Assembly: GCA_036351435.1 (NCBI GenBank)
Contig: JAZBPA010000024.1
Location: 1 to 31,610, forward strand
Direction: 5' to 3'
Source: JAAUQA01 sp036351435
Lineage (GTDB): Bacteria; Pseudomonadota; Gammaproteobacteria; Competibacterales; Competibacteraceae
DNA: 31,610 bases
Shown here: in pieces, positions 8,993 through 17,664 of the stretch
Layout of the letters: the number at the start of each line of letters is the position of its first letter
How positions within the stretch are numbered: position 1 is the first letter of the stretch
Position numbers and translations under genes: made by a program
The notes under the pieces: generated by a model
Database searches by the model: none
The model's input: only the letters and a program-made list of their open reading frames with translations
Told to the model about the DNA's origin: nothing

Positions 8993-11275
8993 TTATCGTT
9001 TGCGCGCTTGGGCAAATGCCTCTGCCAATGCGCCGGGTTGAGCAGATTCGGAACGTTGTGGGCGCACCGGTTTACGTCCTGCTTCGCTCCTGCTGGGCGG
9101 AATATACTCACGGCTGGCGTCGGTTAACCGCATGGTCAGCGCAATCCGCTTACGCTTGAGATCCACTTCTATAACTTTCACTTTGACTACGTCACCGGCT
9201 TTGACCACTTCGCGCGGGTCTTTGACGAATTTGTGCGACAGCGCCGAGATATGCACCAACCCATCCTGATGCACGCCGACATCGACGAATGCCCCAAAGT
9301 TAGTGACGTTGGTGACGACCCCTTCCAAAGTCATATCGGGTTGCAAATCTTCCATTCGTTCTACGCCGTCTTGGAAGGTCGCGGTTTTGAATTCGGGGCG
9401 TGGATCGCGGCCGGGTTTGTCCAATTCCGCTAAAATATCTTGCACCGTCGGCAATCCGAACCGTTCGTCGGTAAACAACTCCGGTTTCAGCGACTTGAGC
9501 ACGGCGGTATTACCTAACACGCCATTCATGCCGCGCCCGGTCGTTTTCAGAATACGTTCCACCACCGGATAGGCTTCCGGATGTACTGCAGAACGATCCA
9601 GCGGATTCTCTCCATTCATGATGCGGAGAAAGCCGGCGGCTTGTTCGAAGGTTTTATCGCCCAAGCGCGGTACTTTTAATAATTGACGGCGTTCTTTGAA
9701 TGAGCCATTGGCATCCCGAAACGCGACGATATTACGTGCCAGTGTGATATTGAGTCCGGCCACCCGGGTCAACAACGGCGCAGACGCGGTATTCACGTCC
9801 ACCCCAACGGCGTTAACGCAATCCTCCACCACCGCATCCAGCGAGCGTGCCAACCTGATTTGGCTGACATCGTGTTGATATTGACCGACGCCAATCGCTT
9901 TAGGATCAATCTTGACCAGTTCCGCCAGCGGGTCCTGCAAGCGGCGAGCGATAGAGGCCGCGCCGCGCAAGGACACATCCAATTCAGGAAATTCCTGCGC
10001 AGCCAATTCGGATGCGGAATACACCGAGGCGCCGGCCTCCGAAACCATGAGTTTCTGCATATGGAGTTCGGGATGGCGCTTCAATAGATCATTCGCCAAC
10101 CGATCGGTTTCCCGAGAAGCCGTGCCGTTGCCAATACTGATTAACTCTACCCGATGCCGCTGGGCCAGTTGTGCCAGGGTGTGTAACGCTTCGTCCCAGC
10201 GCTTTTGCGGTGCATGAGGATAAATCGTCGCCGTATCGACCAGCTTGCCGGTGACATCCACCACGGCGACTTTAACCCCGGTGCGCAACCCTGGATCAAG
10301 GCCGAGCGTTGGTCGGGGACCGGCCGGTGCCGCCATTAACAAATCGCGCAGATTCGCGGCGAACACCTGAATCGCTTCCTCTTCGGCGGCTTCACGCAAG
10401 CGTTGTTTCAGCTCCAGATCCAAATGGGTGAATATTTTCACTTTCCACGCCCAGCGCACCGCATCCCGCAACCAGGTATCCGCCGGTCGGCCTTGATCGC
10501 GGATGTTGAAGCGCGCCGCGATCATGCCTTCGCAAGGACCGGGATTTTGCTGCGGATCGCCGACCTCCAGAGTCAGTTGTAAAATCCCTTCGTTACGTCC
10601 GCGAAACAATGCCAACGCCCGATGGGAAGGAATTTTGTTCAGTGCCTCTCGATATTCGAAATAATCGGCGAATTTTGCCCCAGCATCAGTTTTTCCTTTC
10701 ACCACTTGCGAGCACAATACCGAGTTTTCCCACACGTAATCGCGAAGCTGTCCCAGCAGTTCGGCGTCCTCAGCAAGTTCCTCCATGAGAATTTGCCGAG
10801 CCCCTTCCAGGGCGGCTTTACTATCGGCGATATCCTGATCAGGCTTGATATAGGCAGCGGCGGCTGTTTCAGGTGTTTGGGTAGGATCGTTCAATAACCC
10901 GTGCGCCAATGGTGCAAGTCCCGCTTCACGGGCAATCTGTGCTTTGGTGCGGCGCTTAGGTTTGTAGGGCAGATAGAGATCTTCCAAACGAACCTTGGTA
11001 TCGGCAGTACGAATGGCGGTTTCCAAATCCTCGGTCAGTTGATCCTGCTCCGCTATGCTTTTCAAGATCACTTCGCGGCGTTCTTCCAGTTCTCGCAAAT
11101 ACCCCAGCCGTTCATCCAATAAGCGCAGCTGAGTGTCATCCAAACCGCCGGTCGCTTCTTTACGGTAGCGTGCGACAAAGGGGACGGTGGCTCCACCATC
11201 CAATAAATCAATAGCCGCTTGTACTTGGCGATCATGGACGGCTAACTCTTGAGCAATACTTTGGGTAATAGTCAT
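8993..11275 (-). CDS. tex: Tex-family S1 RNA-binding transcription accessory protein
   Basis: A 760-residue cytoplasmic Tex protein of normal family length. The order is an N-terminal helical region (ATVPFVARYRKEATGGLDD is characteristic), a YqgF/RNase H-like domain beginning near residue 325 (LGLDPGLRTGVKVAVVD), helix-hairpin-helix motifs (about 490-560, VNTASAPLLTRVAGL), and an S1 domain at about 648-717 (GVVTNVTNFGAFVDVGVHQD). The tail is basic. Tex proteins bind nucleic acid and affect transcription and toxin or stress phenotypes in several bacteria; the exact biochemical role is not settled. The ATG lies 2 bases after the rraA stop, so the two genes are probably cotranscribed. Confidence 0.96.
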   Translation of the reverse strand: MTITQSIAQELAVHDRQVQAAIDLLDGGATVPFVARYRKEATGGLDDTQLRLLDERLGYLRELEERREVILKSIAEQDQLTEDLETAIRTADTKVRLEDLYLPYKPKRRTKAQIAREAGLAPLAHGLLNDPTQTPETAAAAYIKPDQDIADSKAALEGARQILMEELAEDAELLGQLRDYVWENSVLCSQVVKGKTDAGAKFADYFEYREALNKIPSHRALALFRGRNEGILQLTLEVGDPQQNPGPCEGMIAARFNIRDQGRPADTWLRDAVRWAWKVKIFTHLDLELKQRLREAAEEEAIQVFAANLRDLLMAAPAGPRPTLGLDPGLRTGVKVAVVDVTGKLVDTATIYPHAPQKRWDEALHTLAQLAQRHRVELISIGNGTASRETDRLANDLLKRHPELHMQKLMVSEAGASVYSASELAAQEFPELDVSLRGAASIARRLQDPLAELVKIDPKAIGVGQYQHDVSQIRLARSLDAVVEDCVNAVGVDVNTASAPLLTRVAGLNITLARNIVAFRDANGSFKERRQLLKVPRLGDKTFEQAAGFLRIMNGENPLDRSAVHPEAYPVVERILKTTGRGMNGVLGNTAVLKSLKPELFTDERFGLPTVQDILAELDKPGRDPRPEFKTATFQDGVERMEDLQPDMTLEGVVTNVTNFGAFVDVGVHQDGLVHISALSHKFVKDPREVVKAGDVVKVKVIEVDLKRKRIALTMRLTDASREYIPPSRSEAGRKPVRPQRSESAQPGALAEAFAQARKR

Positions 11276-11277
11276 AG

Positions 11278-11757
11278 CTAAATCAGCGCTTCTTCACAAA
11301 CCACCAAGCCATCCTCATCGGCATACACATAATGGCCGGGAACGAAATGAACGTTGGCAAATCGCAGCGGCACATCCTGTTCGCCAACGCCGTGTTTGAC
11401 CGAATGCAGGGGGTGTACGGCCAATGCCTTAATGCCGAAGTTAAGTTTGGCTAAAGTGGCGGCATCGCGGATACAGCCATTCACCACCAGTCCGTGCCAC
11501 CCGTTTTGATGGGCCTGCTCAGCCATGAGTGCGTCTAACAGCGCACAGCGCATAGAGCCGCCACCGTCCACAACCAACACCCGGCCCTGTCCGGGTTCTT
11601 CCAACGTCGTTCTTACCAATGCGTCGTCCTCGAAAACTTTGAGCGTCGTGCATGGGCCACAAAAGCTGATCCGCCCCCCAAAATCTTGGAGGATCGGGTC
11701 GGCAATTTGCAAACGCTCGGCATGCGCGTCGCAAAGATCGGTCGTTTTAAATTCCAT
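11278..11757 (-). CDS. rraA: RraA-family ribonuclease E activity regulator
   Basis: A 159-residue RraA-like protein, close to the usual 160. It shows FKTTDLCDAH near the start, the central GQGRVLVVDGGGSMRCALLD, and VVNGCIRDAATL with the conserved Arg-Asp. E. coli RraA binds and inhibits RNase E. Relatives with the same fold are 4-hydroxy-4-methyl-2-oxoglutarate/oxaloacetate aldolases using that Arg-Asp, so either activity is possible. I chose the ATG at 11757 because the homology begins there and an AAGGGT purine stretch precedes it. The frame is open back to 11817, but that extension would run toward the divergent dtd gene. It is the first gene of a likely rraA-tex operon. Confidence 0.93.
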   Translation of the reverse strand: MEFKTTDLCDAHAERLQIADPILQDFGGRISFCGPCTTLKVFEDDALVRTTLEEPGQGRVLVVDGGGSMRCALLDALMAEQAHQNGWHGLVVNGCIRDAATLAKLNFGIKALAVHPLHSVKHGVGEQDVPLRFANVHFVPGHYVYADEDGLVVCEEALI

Positions 11758-11862
11758 CGTGTTACCCTTCGGCTTGGCGTTGTCAGCAGTGTAGCGTCGA
11801 GGTCGCCTTTCAGGCAACGCTCTTCCGACGCCAAATTTTTATCGGCTTGCGACGGAGATAGC

Positions 11863-12309
11863 ATGATTGGCTTGTTGCAACGGGTTCGAGAAGCCCGCGT
11901 TGAAGTGGATGGGGAAACTGTGGGTGCGATTAGCACCGGTTTACTGGTGTTTGTGGGCGTGGAACACGGTGATGGCGAATCGCAGGCACGACGCTTATTG
12001 GAACGTATACTGGGTTACCGGGTGTTTGGCGATGCGCAAGGACGCATGAATCATAGCGTTCGGGATATTCAGGGCGGTTTGTTATTAGTCCCTCAGTTTA
12101 CCCTAGCGGCAGACACCCGTAAGGGATTCCGGCCCAATTTCACGCCCGCAGCCCCTCAGGAACAAGGTCAACAACTGTTTGAGTATCTAGTCAACCAAGC
12201 CCGTGCCGAGTATACGCCGGTTGCAACAGGGTTGTTTGGCGCCAACATGCAAGTGAGCCTGCTAAACGATGGACCGGTCACTCTGTGGTTACAGACTAAA
12301 GCTGGATAG
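11863..12309 (+). CDS. dtd: D-aminoacyl-tRNA deacylase
   Basis: A 148-residue protein of standard Dtd length. Dtd hydrolyses D-amino acids, and glycine mischarged on tRNA-Ala, from tRNAs in the cytoplasm. Motifs seen are MIGLLQRVREARVEVDGE at the start, VPQFTLAADTRKGFRP (the catalytic-site SQFTL-type motif, with Pro in place of the common Ser), and near the C-terminus NDGPVT, which contains the Gly-Pro of the cross-subunit motif. The start is ATG 11863 with GGAGA five bases upstream. The open frame extends back to 11686, but that would overlap rraA and has no homology. It is transcribed divergently from rraA with a 105-base gap. Confidence 0.96.
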   Translation: MIGLLQRVREARVEVDGETVGAISTGLLVFVGVEHGDGESQARRLLERILGYRVFGDAQGRMNHSVRDIQGGLLLVPQFTLAADTRKGFRPNFTPAAPQEQGQQLFEYLVNQARAEYTPVATGLFGANMQVSLLNDGPVTLWLQTKAG

Positions 12310-12332
12310 CTAAGCTGCAGTTGAACCGGGTA

Positions 12333-13067
12333 TCACTCCCTAACGCCGATCACGATTACCGTCACATTATCACTGGCACCACGGACTAGCGCTAATTGGA
12401 CGAGACTCTCAACTACCTCTTGTAAATCGGCGGCACTCATTAAACGAGTAATTTCTGGATCGCTGACCACTTTATTGAGACCATCGCTGCAAAGTAAAAA
12501 CACATCACCGGTCTGCAAAGGATATTTTTTCACCTCAATATCCAACGCCTCTGCGGAACCGACTGCACGAGTGATAACGTTACCCAACGGATGGTCATGG
12601 GCCTGCTCGGGATCAATCAATCCCTGATCAACGAGTTCTTGAACATGGCTATGATCGCGCGTCAGCTGCTCCAGTTGCCCCTTGCGCAACCTGTAGATAC
12701 GGCTGTCGCCAGCCCATAAACAGGCACATTGGTCATCACGTGCCAGCATTACCGCGACCGTACTACCAATGGTTCGCTGTTGATAACGTTGATTCGATTC
12801 CTCGCGCAACTGCTCGTTGACTTGATGCAATTGGTCTTTGGCTGCCTTAATCAGGTCATCCCACCCTAGGTCAGCGGCAACCTCACCAAGCGCTTTCACA
12901 ATCATGCCACTGGCGACTTCGCCGGCCTCGTGTCCGCCCATACCATCGGCGACCGCCCACAACCCCAATTCGGGCAACGATATGCAAGCGTCTTCGTTGA
13001 CTTTACGAACCATGCCCACGTGAGTACGGTCGGCGGACGACCAATGAAAGCGTCTTGCTTTGCTCAT
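12333..13067 (-). CDS. PP2C-family protein serine/threonine phosphatase, T6SS-linked
   Basis: A 244-residue PP2C/Stp1-like Mn/Mg-dependent phosphatase. Metal-binding motifs are present in order: RKVNEDACIS, VADGMGGHEAGEVASG, LLCSDGLNKVVSD and ASDNVTVIVI. There is no membrane segment, so it is cytoplasmic. Next to tagF, tssM and an FHA gene this is most likely the PppA-type phosphatase that reverses threonine phosphorylation of the FHA protein and turns off type VI secretion. That role is by analogy with Pseudomonas aeruginosa and was not tested. No PpkA-type kinase is in the window. A 157-base gap separates it from tagF, so it may have its own promoter. Its stop lies 23 bases from the convergent dtd stop. 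Confidence 0.93.
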   Translation of the reverse strand: MSKARRFHWSSADRTHVGMVRKVNEDACISLPELGLWAVADGMGGHEAGEVASGMIVKALGEVAADLGWDDLIKAAKDQLHQVNEQLREESNQRYQQRTIGSTVAVMLARDDQCACLWAGDSRIYRLRKGQLEQLTRDHSHVQELVDQGLIDPEQAHDHPLGNVITRAVGSAEALDIEVKKYPLQTGDVFLLCSDGLNKVVSDPEITRLMSAADLQEVVESLVQLALVRGASDNVTVIVIGVRE

Positions 13068-13131
13068 GTATTTCTCAAATCGATGGTTTTGTCGGTGGCG
13101 CCTAACCGGGGCTAAGACTTATGTGACCGAT

Positions 13132-13137
13132 GTTATA
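13132..13137 (-). promoter_or_regulatory. Possible -10 element upstream of the PP2C gene
   Basis: On the minus strand this hexamer reads TATAAC, one mismatch from the sigma70 -10 consensus, about 65 bases upstream of the phosphatase start. The matching -35 is poor (three of six positions). It would allow expression of the phosphatase separately from the upstream T6SS genes. This is a weak prediction. Confidence 0.25.
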
Positions 13138-13224
13138 CGTTATTATGACTTTACTGAGCAACAAAATTGTTCAACCGAGCTGCTCTACAGTTCCGTCGTC
13201 ACAGGAATAATTTTCGAGCTGCCT

Positions 13225-13983
13225 TTACTTGGCGTGCAGTTGCTTTTCATCCCATCCCCAGCGACGCCAGTCTCCTGCCAGCAACGAGGCAAAACCTTCG
13301 ACCGCCGGTAGGCCGGGGCTGATCAGTAAACCCGGTTTAATGTGTTCGGAACCTTGACTCCACCATAGGCTGTATTGCGGAAAACTGCGCGGCAGTAACT
13401 CGTTGGATAGAGCGGTGCGCATACCCGCCAGCCCATCAAGATGATCCAATGTGCAATACCAACCCAACCGCCCCTCACCGTCTGCCGGAGTAATGTCCGG
13501 CTGTTCTGTCAGCCCTACCGGAGAACCTAATGCTTGCACCCGTTCTGCAAAAGTTTCCAATTCCAGGTTATCATCTTCAAGACCCCATAGGGCAATGTGC
13601 TCTGCCTCTTGATACCAGGGTTCTCCCTCTTCCATCAAGCCCAACAGACTGGCGGCAGGATGAACCGGCACCGCAATCAGTAAAGGATAGTAACGCCCCA
13701 CCCGGTCCATGCTGGGCATCAGCACACCGGTATACGCTTGTTGGCCACAGGACCCCGGACTGAGAATCAGTCGCCAAATAGGACTGGTCAAATAACAATC
13801 CAGCCAGTGTTCTGCTAATTGCTCGCGACTTTGAGCAATGGCTTGTTGTAACCAATCATCCCAGGGATCAAGAAAGCTACGCGGTAATACCCGAGAGATA
13901 AAATCCCCCCTTGTTGGCAGTTTGCCGAAAAATCCGGGGGTTGATCTTTGTTGCTCCGGCCACGCTACAGTTCTTGCGGACAC
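13225..13983 (-). CDS. tagF: Type VI secretion-associated protein TagF
   Basis: A 252-residue protein with the TagF-family N-terminal signature GFFGKLPTRGDFISRVLP followed by DPWDDWLQQAIAQSR, and an internal VGRYYPLLIAVPV. In Pseudomonas aeruginosa TagF is a cytoplasmic repressor of the system that acts post-translationally and interacts with the FHA protein. The start is GTG 13983, inside the last codons of tssM (19-base overlap). No better start exists before the conserved region. The overlap indicates coupled translation with TssM. Confidence 0.9.
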   Translation of the reverse strand: MSARTVAWPEQQRSTPGFFGKLPTRGDFISRVLPRSFLDPWDDWLQQAIAQSREQLAEHWLDCYLTSPIWRLILSPGSCGQQAYTGVLMPSMDRVGRYYPLLIAVPVHPAASLLGLMEEGEPWYQEAEHIALWGLEDDNLELETFAERVQALGSPVGLTEQPDITPADGEGRLGWYCTLDHLDGLAGMRTALSNELLPRSFPQYSLWWSQGSEHIKPGLLISPGLPAVEGFASLLAGDWRRWGWDEKQLHAK

Positions 13984-16900
13984 CGAAAACCCTCCAAAAC
14001 TTGCAGGCGAAAGGGGTTGATTGCACTATTCACACGCATTTCATAGAGCGCTTGCCGTCTGCCAAGATTAAAGGTGATTTGGAAACTGCCGGGCTGGTTG
14101 GTCGAACGGATTGTTGCTCGATCCAGCAGTCTGAACCAAGCCCATGCCCCTTGTTCTTGCAATGCAGAACGGCTTCCCGGCAAAGCCGGCGCGAGCTGTA
14201 ATTGTACTTGCCCGGAATTCGGCCCCGGCCATTGCACGGCGGTCGCACGCGCGGACTGAGTACGACTATAGCTGATCTGTTGCCCATCAACGGTCAGCAC
14301 CGCACTTGCGACGGTGCCATCCATGGTGAGCGGGGTTAATTCGAACCGAATCTGTGGTTGTTGACCACCGCCTGCGAATAAGGATTGCTTAACTGCGGCT
14401 GCCTTTTGAAAGGCGATCAAAGCGTCGGGGGCGACGGCATCCTCAGGTCCACCAGGTCCTCGCCACCGCCAACGAGTTTCAGAAGTGTCTACATAAGGCC
14501 GCAGATGCTTCTGGAAGAAATCATCCATCAAGCCATTTGGACCGAAAAAACGCCCGAAGGCGTCCAGCTGCATATCGGGGGGGCCGGTTAACCCCGGATT
14601 GGGATCGGCACCACTTTGAGCTTGCCCACCACCGGACCATTGGATGGCATTGGTCGCTGGTTGCGGTGGGCTGGTTGCGGTGGGGTTCCCACCTTGCCAG
14701 ATCCCACTCCGCGCTAACGGGTAACGCTTTTCAAGGTTGTTTTTGAAGTATTCGGCAACGCGGGCAGATTTCCATAAGGTATTCAACCGGTCGCGCAGAC
14801 TGCGAATGCTGTCGGTGCTGTCACGGGCTAATTTTTGCAGCATCGCATTCAAGGGTTCGGGTTTGCGGGCGGCCTCGACTTCCAGCCGATTGGCGACTTC
14901 GTTGACTTTATCTTTCAAGTCCTGCGATACCGGGGCGCCTTCGCCAGCTCTGACAATGGCATTCATAAAGCCGAACAGATCACCTAAGGTGGCTACCGTC
15001 GTATCAAGCGGCGGAATACCGCCGTCTTGGCCTTCCACTTCTCGTTGAAAGGCCGCGAAACGGGCGTTGAACCCATCCAGATCACATATTGAGGTTTCTA
15101 CCTCGGGCGCTGTTACTTGCTGATCGGTAACTGTCTCAACAGCTGAGGCAGCTGCCGACTCTTGCGGAGTCAGATTGGTTTCGCGAGCAGCGGCGCGGAC
15201 TAATTGGCCCAACGGCGAATCGAAATTGGACAGCACTTTCAATTGCTCGGCTGCTTCGGCGGGACCGGCAAAGTTCTTCAATTTCAAATCGGTCAGCAGA
15301 GTTTCCCACTGCTGCACATATTCTTGCAGATAAAATCGGCACACTTGCGCGGTAACTTGTTGACGCTCATTCGGGCTTAACGGTTGCTGTGCGCCTAACA
15401 CCCAACTTTCATCGGCTAACCGATTAATCATGCTTTCGCTTTCTGGAGCAAAAACCTGGTAGTAGCCGGCGCGAGTATACAGCCCCGGAATGCCGGTGGT
15501 TAGCGGTTGGTTGCTTAACCGTTCGAGCACCCTAGGTGCATCGGGACCGGCTGCATCGAGCAAGCGAAATTCAGGGACGATACCCGTTTGATAGTTTTGT
15601 TTGAGCCGGTCATAAATCCGCTGCCCCAGCGGAATGTTACGGATGCGGGCGCGGGTATATTGGATCAGATTGCGATCCAATGGCAGGGGCGGTTTTACCG
15701 GCCCCCTTTCCAACAAAGCATCCAAATGGGCCATTAACTGGGTTTGCTGATCCCGATCCAAGCGCCCTTCGGCATTGCTTTGCCAATCCTTCTGCATCCA
15801 GGTTTTAATCGCATCAGCATTGAAATACTGTGATTCATCCAGCATCAAGTACACTTTGAGCGCCTCGTGCAGGAACCCCGAATCGGCCGGGTCTTGGCGC
15901 AGTTGTTCTTCCAAACGGACAATCAAACGGGGCAAAAAGGCCCGATCCAACAGATAGCGATAGACAACGCGCGACTCCGAGCCGAGTTTGTCGCCCTGAT
16001 ACAGACCAAAGCCCATTAACCAAGGTGCGCCTTTGTTAAGGTCGTTATATCCGCCCGGCACATTGCGCGCCGCATTGAGCAACGGCAGAGTATCAATCAA
16101 TGCACGTTGTGTCGGGCTCAGCTCCTTGGCTAATTTCTGGACTTGTTCTCGTTGTTCTTCGACCTGATTGACATAATATTGGTTGCGGGCGTAGCTGGTG
16201 ACCCAAGCAGTGGCCACCCCAGCGGTTACCAGCAACGCCAGCGCATAAGCACCGCGTTGTACCCAAGTGCGCCAACGCTCGAAGCGCAGATTGGTCCCGG
16301 CCAGATCCGATTCTTCGAAGATAACATCGCGAAACAAGCGGGTAATAAAATAACTTTTGCCTTTGCCGGAAAACCCGGTAACGACCTGACGATTCAGGTT
16401 AAATGTAGAGGCAAGCGCACCCAGCAACCGATCAATGGGATTGCCTTCCTGGGTGCCGCTGGTGAAATACACTCCCCGCAACAAGGAGCGTTCTTCATAG
16501 ACGCTAGGCCGGAAAACTTGGTGTAGAAACTCACCGGCGATGTCCTTCAACGAACTGAATTGTTGCGGGAAGGTGTAAATGAGATCGCGCCGCAGCGGAT
16601 CCTTCTCTTGGTACAGGCGTTCTACTAGGCGTTCGTTCATACGCTGTTCTAAAGCGTCGAACTCCTCGGCGAACAAATCCACTACACCCTTGGGATTAGT
16701 GGGATCATCAATGGGATACGTGGTACCCCAAACCTGAGTCCGCTCTTCGCGTCCCAAATCGTTAAAAAATTCAACGAAGCCGGCTACTAGATCGGTTTTA
16801 GTAAAGAGCACATAGACAGGGAACCGAATCCCCATATGTTCGTGCAGTTCCTGAATACGCTCCTTAATCGATTGGGCCTGGTATGACCGCTCCGACTCGC

Positions 16901-17654
16901 TCTGCTGCATCAAATCCGCTAGGCTGATAGCAATCAAAGCACCGTTGATGGGGCGCCGCCGACGGTGCTTCTTGAGTAATTCGAGAAATCCCCGCCAAGC
17001 CGCCTGATCGACTTGTTGCTGGCTGTCCTGAGTGGTGTAACGGCCTGCCGTATCCAGCAACACTGCCTCGTCGGTAAACCACCAATCGCAGTTTCGAGTA
17101 CCGCCCACGCCGCGCACCTTGTCGCGACCCATCGGAAAGTTGAGTTCGGAATTGACCAGTGCTGTGGTCTTACCCGAGCCGGGCGGACCGATGATGATGT
17201 ACCACGGTAATTGATACAGGTATTGCTGTTTGCGACCGCGGCGATCACCGAACTTGGCTTTGCGCAGTGTCTTCAGCGCATCGTCCAATCCCTTTTTAAG
17301 CGTGGACAGTTCCTCATCCGAAGCGGCTTCCGCTTCCCGTCTGGCTTGTTCCTCGGGACTGGCTGCGGCGCCGCCCGCTCCGGCTGCTCCACCACCACCA
17401 CTGACATCGCCCACCAAATCGCCGAGCATGCGGCGATTGTTGCGCAGCGTGAACACATAACTTTGGATTTGATACAACGCGAAGGCCGAACCCAATATCC
17501 CGACTGACAGCAGTCGCATGGGATCGGAGCCCAGCGGAGTGCTACCGCCTATGCTGATCAGCGGACCGACGAACCAAATCAATAATCCGATGGCCACCAG
17601 ACCGAACAGCCCGATGACCCAGGGTTTTTTTAGAAAGCCCAATAATTTTTTCAT
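13965..17654 (-). CDS. tssM: Type VI secretion inner-membrane subunit TssM (IcmF family)
   Basis: A 1,229-residue IcmF/TssM protein of normal length. Two N-terminal membrane helices (about residues 10-33 and 45-65) precede a cytoplasmic region with a short Gly/Ala-rich stretch. A nucleotide-binding domain follows with Walker A GPPGSGKTT near residue 156 and VLLDTAGRY near 207, both complete, suggesting it may bind nucleotide. A third membrane helix lies at about 465-487, then a large periplasmic part with the IcmF-related and C-terminal domains (ending in NLGRRQALYEMRVNSAINPF). TssM is the central trans-envelope piece that joins TssL in the inner membrane and normally contacts the lipoprotein TssJ. 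I chose ATG 17654, which has GGAGG about 13 bases upstream; a GTG at 17675 would overlap tssL. The gene lies between tssL and tagF. Confidence 0.96.
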   Translation of the reverse strand: MKKLLGFLKKPWVIGLFGLVAIGLLIWFVGPLISIGGSTPLGSDPMRLLSVGILGSAFALYQIQSYVFTLRNNRRMLGDLVGDVSGGGGAAGAGGAAASPEEQARREAEAASDEELSTLKKGLDDALKTLRKAKFGDRRGRKQQYLYQLPWYIIIGPPGSGKTTALVNSELNFPMGRDKVRGVGGTRNCDWWFTDEAVLLDTAGRYTTQDSQQQVDQAAWRGFLELLKKHRRRRPINGALIAISLADLMQQSESERSYQAQSIKERIQELHEHMGIRFPVYVLFTKTDLVAGFVEFFNDLGREERTQVWGTTYPIDDPTNPKGVVDLFAEEFDALEQRMNERLVERLYQEKDPLRRDLIYTFPQQFSSLKDIAGEFLHQVFRPSVYEERSLLRGVYFTSGTQEGNPIDRLLGALASTFNLNRQVVTGFSGKGKSYFITRLFRDVIFEESDLAGTNLRFERWRTWVQRGAYALALLVTAGVATAWVTSYARNQYYVNQVEEQREQVQKLAKELSPTQRALIDTLPLLNAARNVPGGYNDLNKGAPWLMGFGLYQGDKLGSESRVVYRYLLDRAFLPRLIVRLEEQLRQDPADSGFLHEALKVYLMLDESQYFNADAIKTWMQKDWQSNAEGRLDRDQQTQLMAHLDALLERGPVKPPLPLDRNLIQYTRARIRNIPLGQRIYDRLKQNYQTGIVPEFRLLDAAGPDAPRVLERLSNQPLTTGIPGLYTRAGYYQVFAPESESMINRLADESWVLGAQQPLSPNERQQVTAQVCRFYLQEYVQQWETLLTDLKLKNFAGPAEAAEQLKVLSNFDSPLGQLVRAAARETNLTPQESAAASAVETVTDQQVTAPEVETSICDLDGFNARFAAFQREVEGQDGGIPPLDTTVATLGDLFGFMNAIVRAGEGAPVSQDLKDKVNEVANRLEVEAARKPEPLNAMLQKLARDSTDSIRSLRDRLNTLWKSARVAEYFKNNLEKRYPLARSGIWQGGNPTATSPPQPATNAIQWSGGGQAQSGADPNPGLTGPPDMQLDAFGRFFGPNGLMDDFFQKHLRPYVDTSETRWRWRGPGGPEDAVAPDALIAFQKAAAVKQSLFAGGGQQPQIRFELTPLTMDGTVASAVLTVDGQQISYSRTQSARATAVQWPGPNSGQVQLQLAPALPGSRSALQEQGAWAWFRLLDRATIRSTNQPGSFQITFNLGRRQALYEMRVNSAINPFRLQVLEGFRCPQEL

Positions 17655-17664
17655 AGTCCCGCTT

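Noticed and set aside
11686..11862. Upstream extension of the dtd reading frame (59 extra codons)
   Set aside because: It overlaps rraA on the other strand and has no Dtd homology. ATG 11863 has a good ribosome binding site and gives the standard protein length.
16143..16526. 127-codon plus-strand open frame
   Set aside because: Antisense to tssM; no domain and no ribosome binding context.
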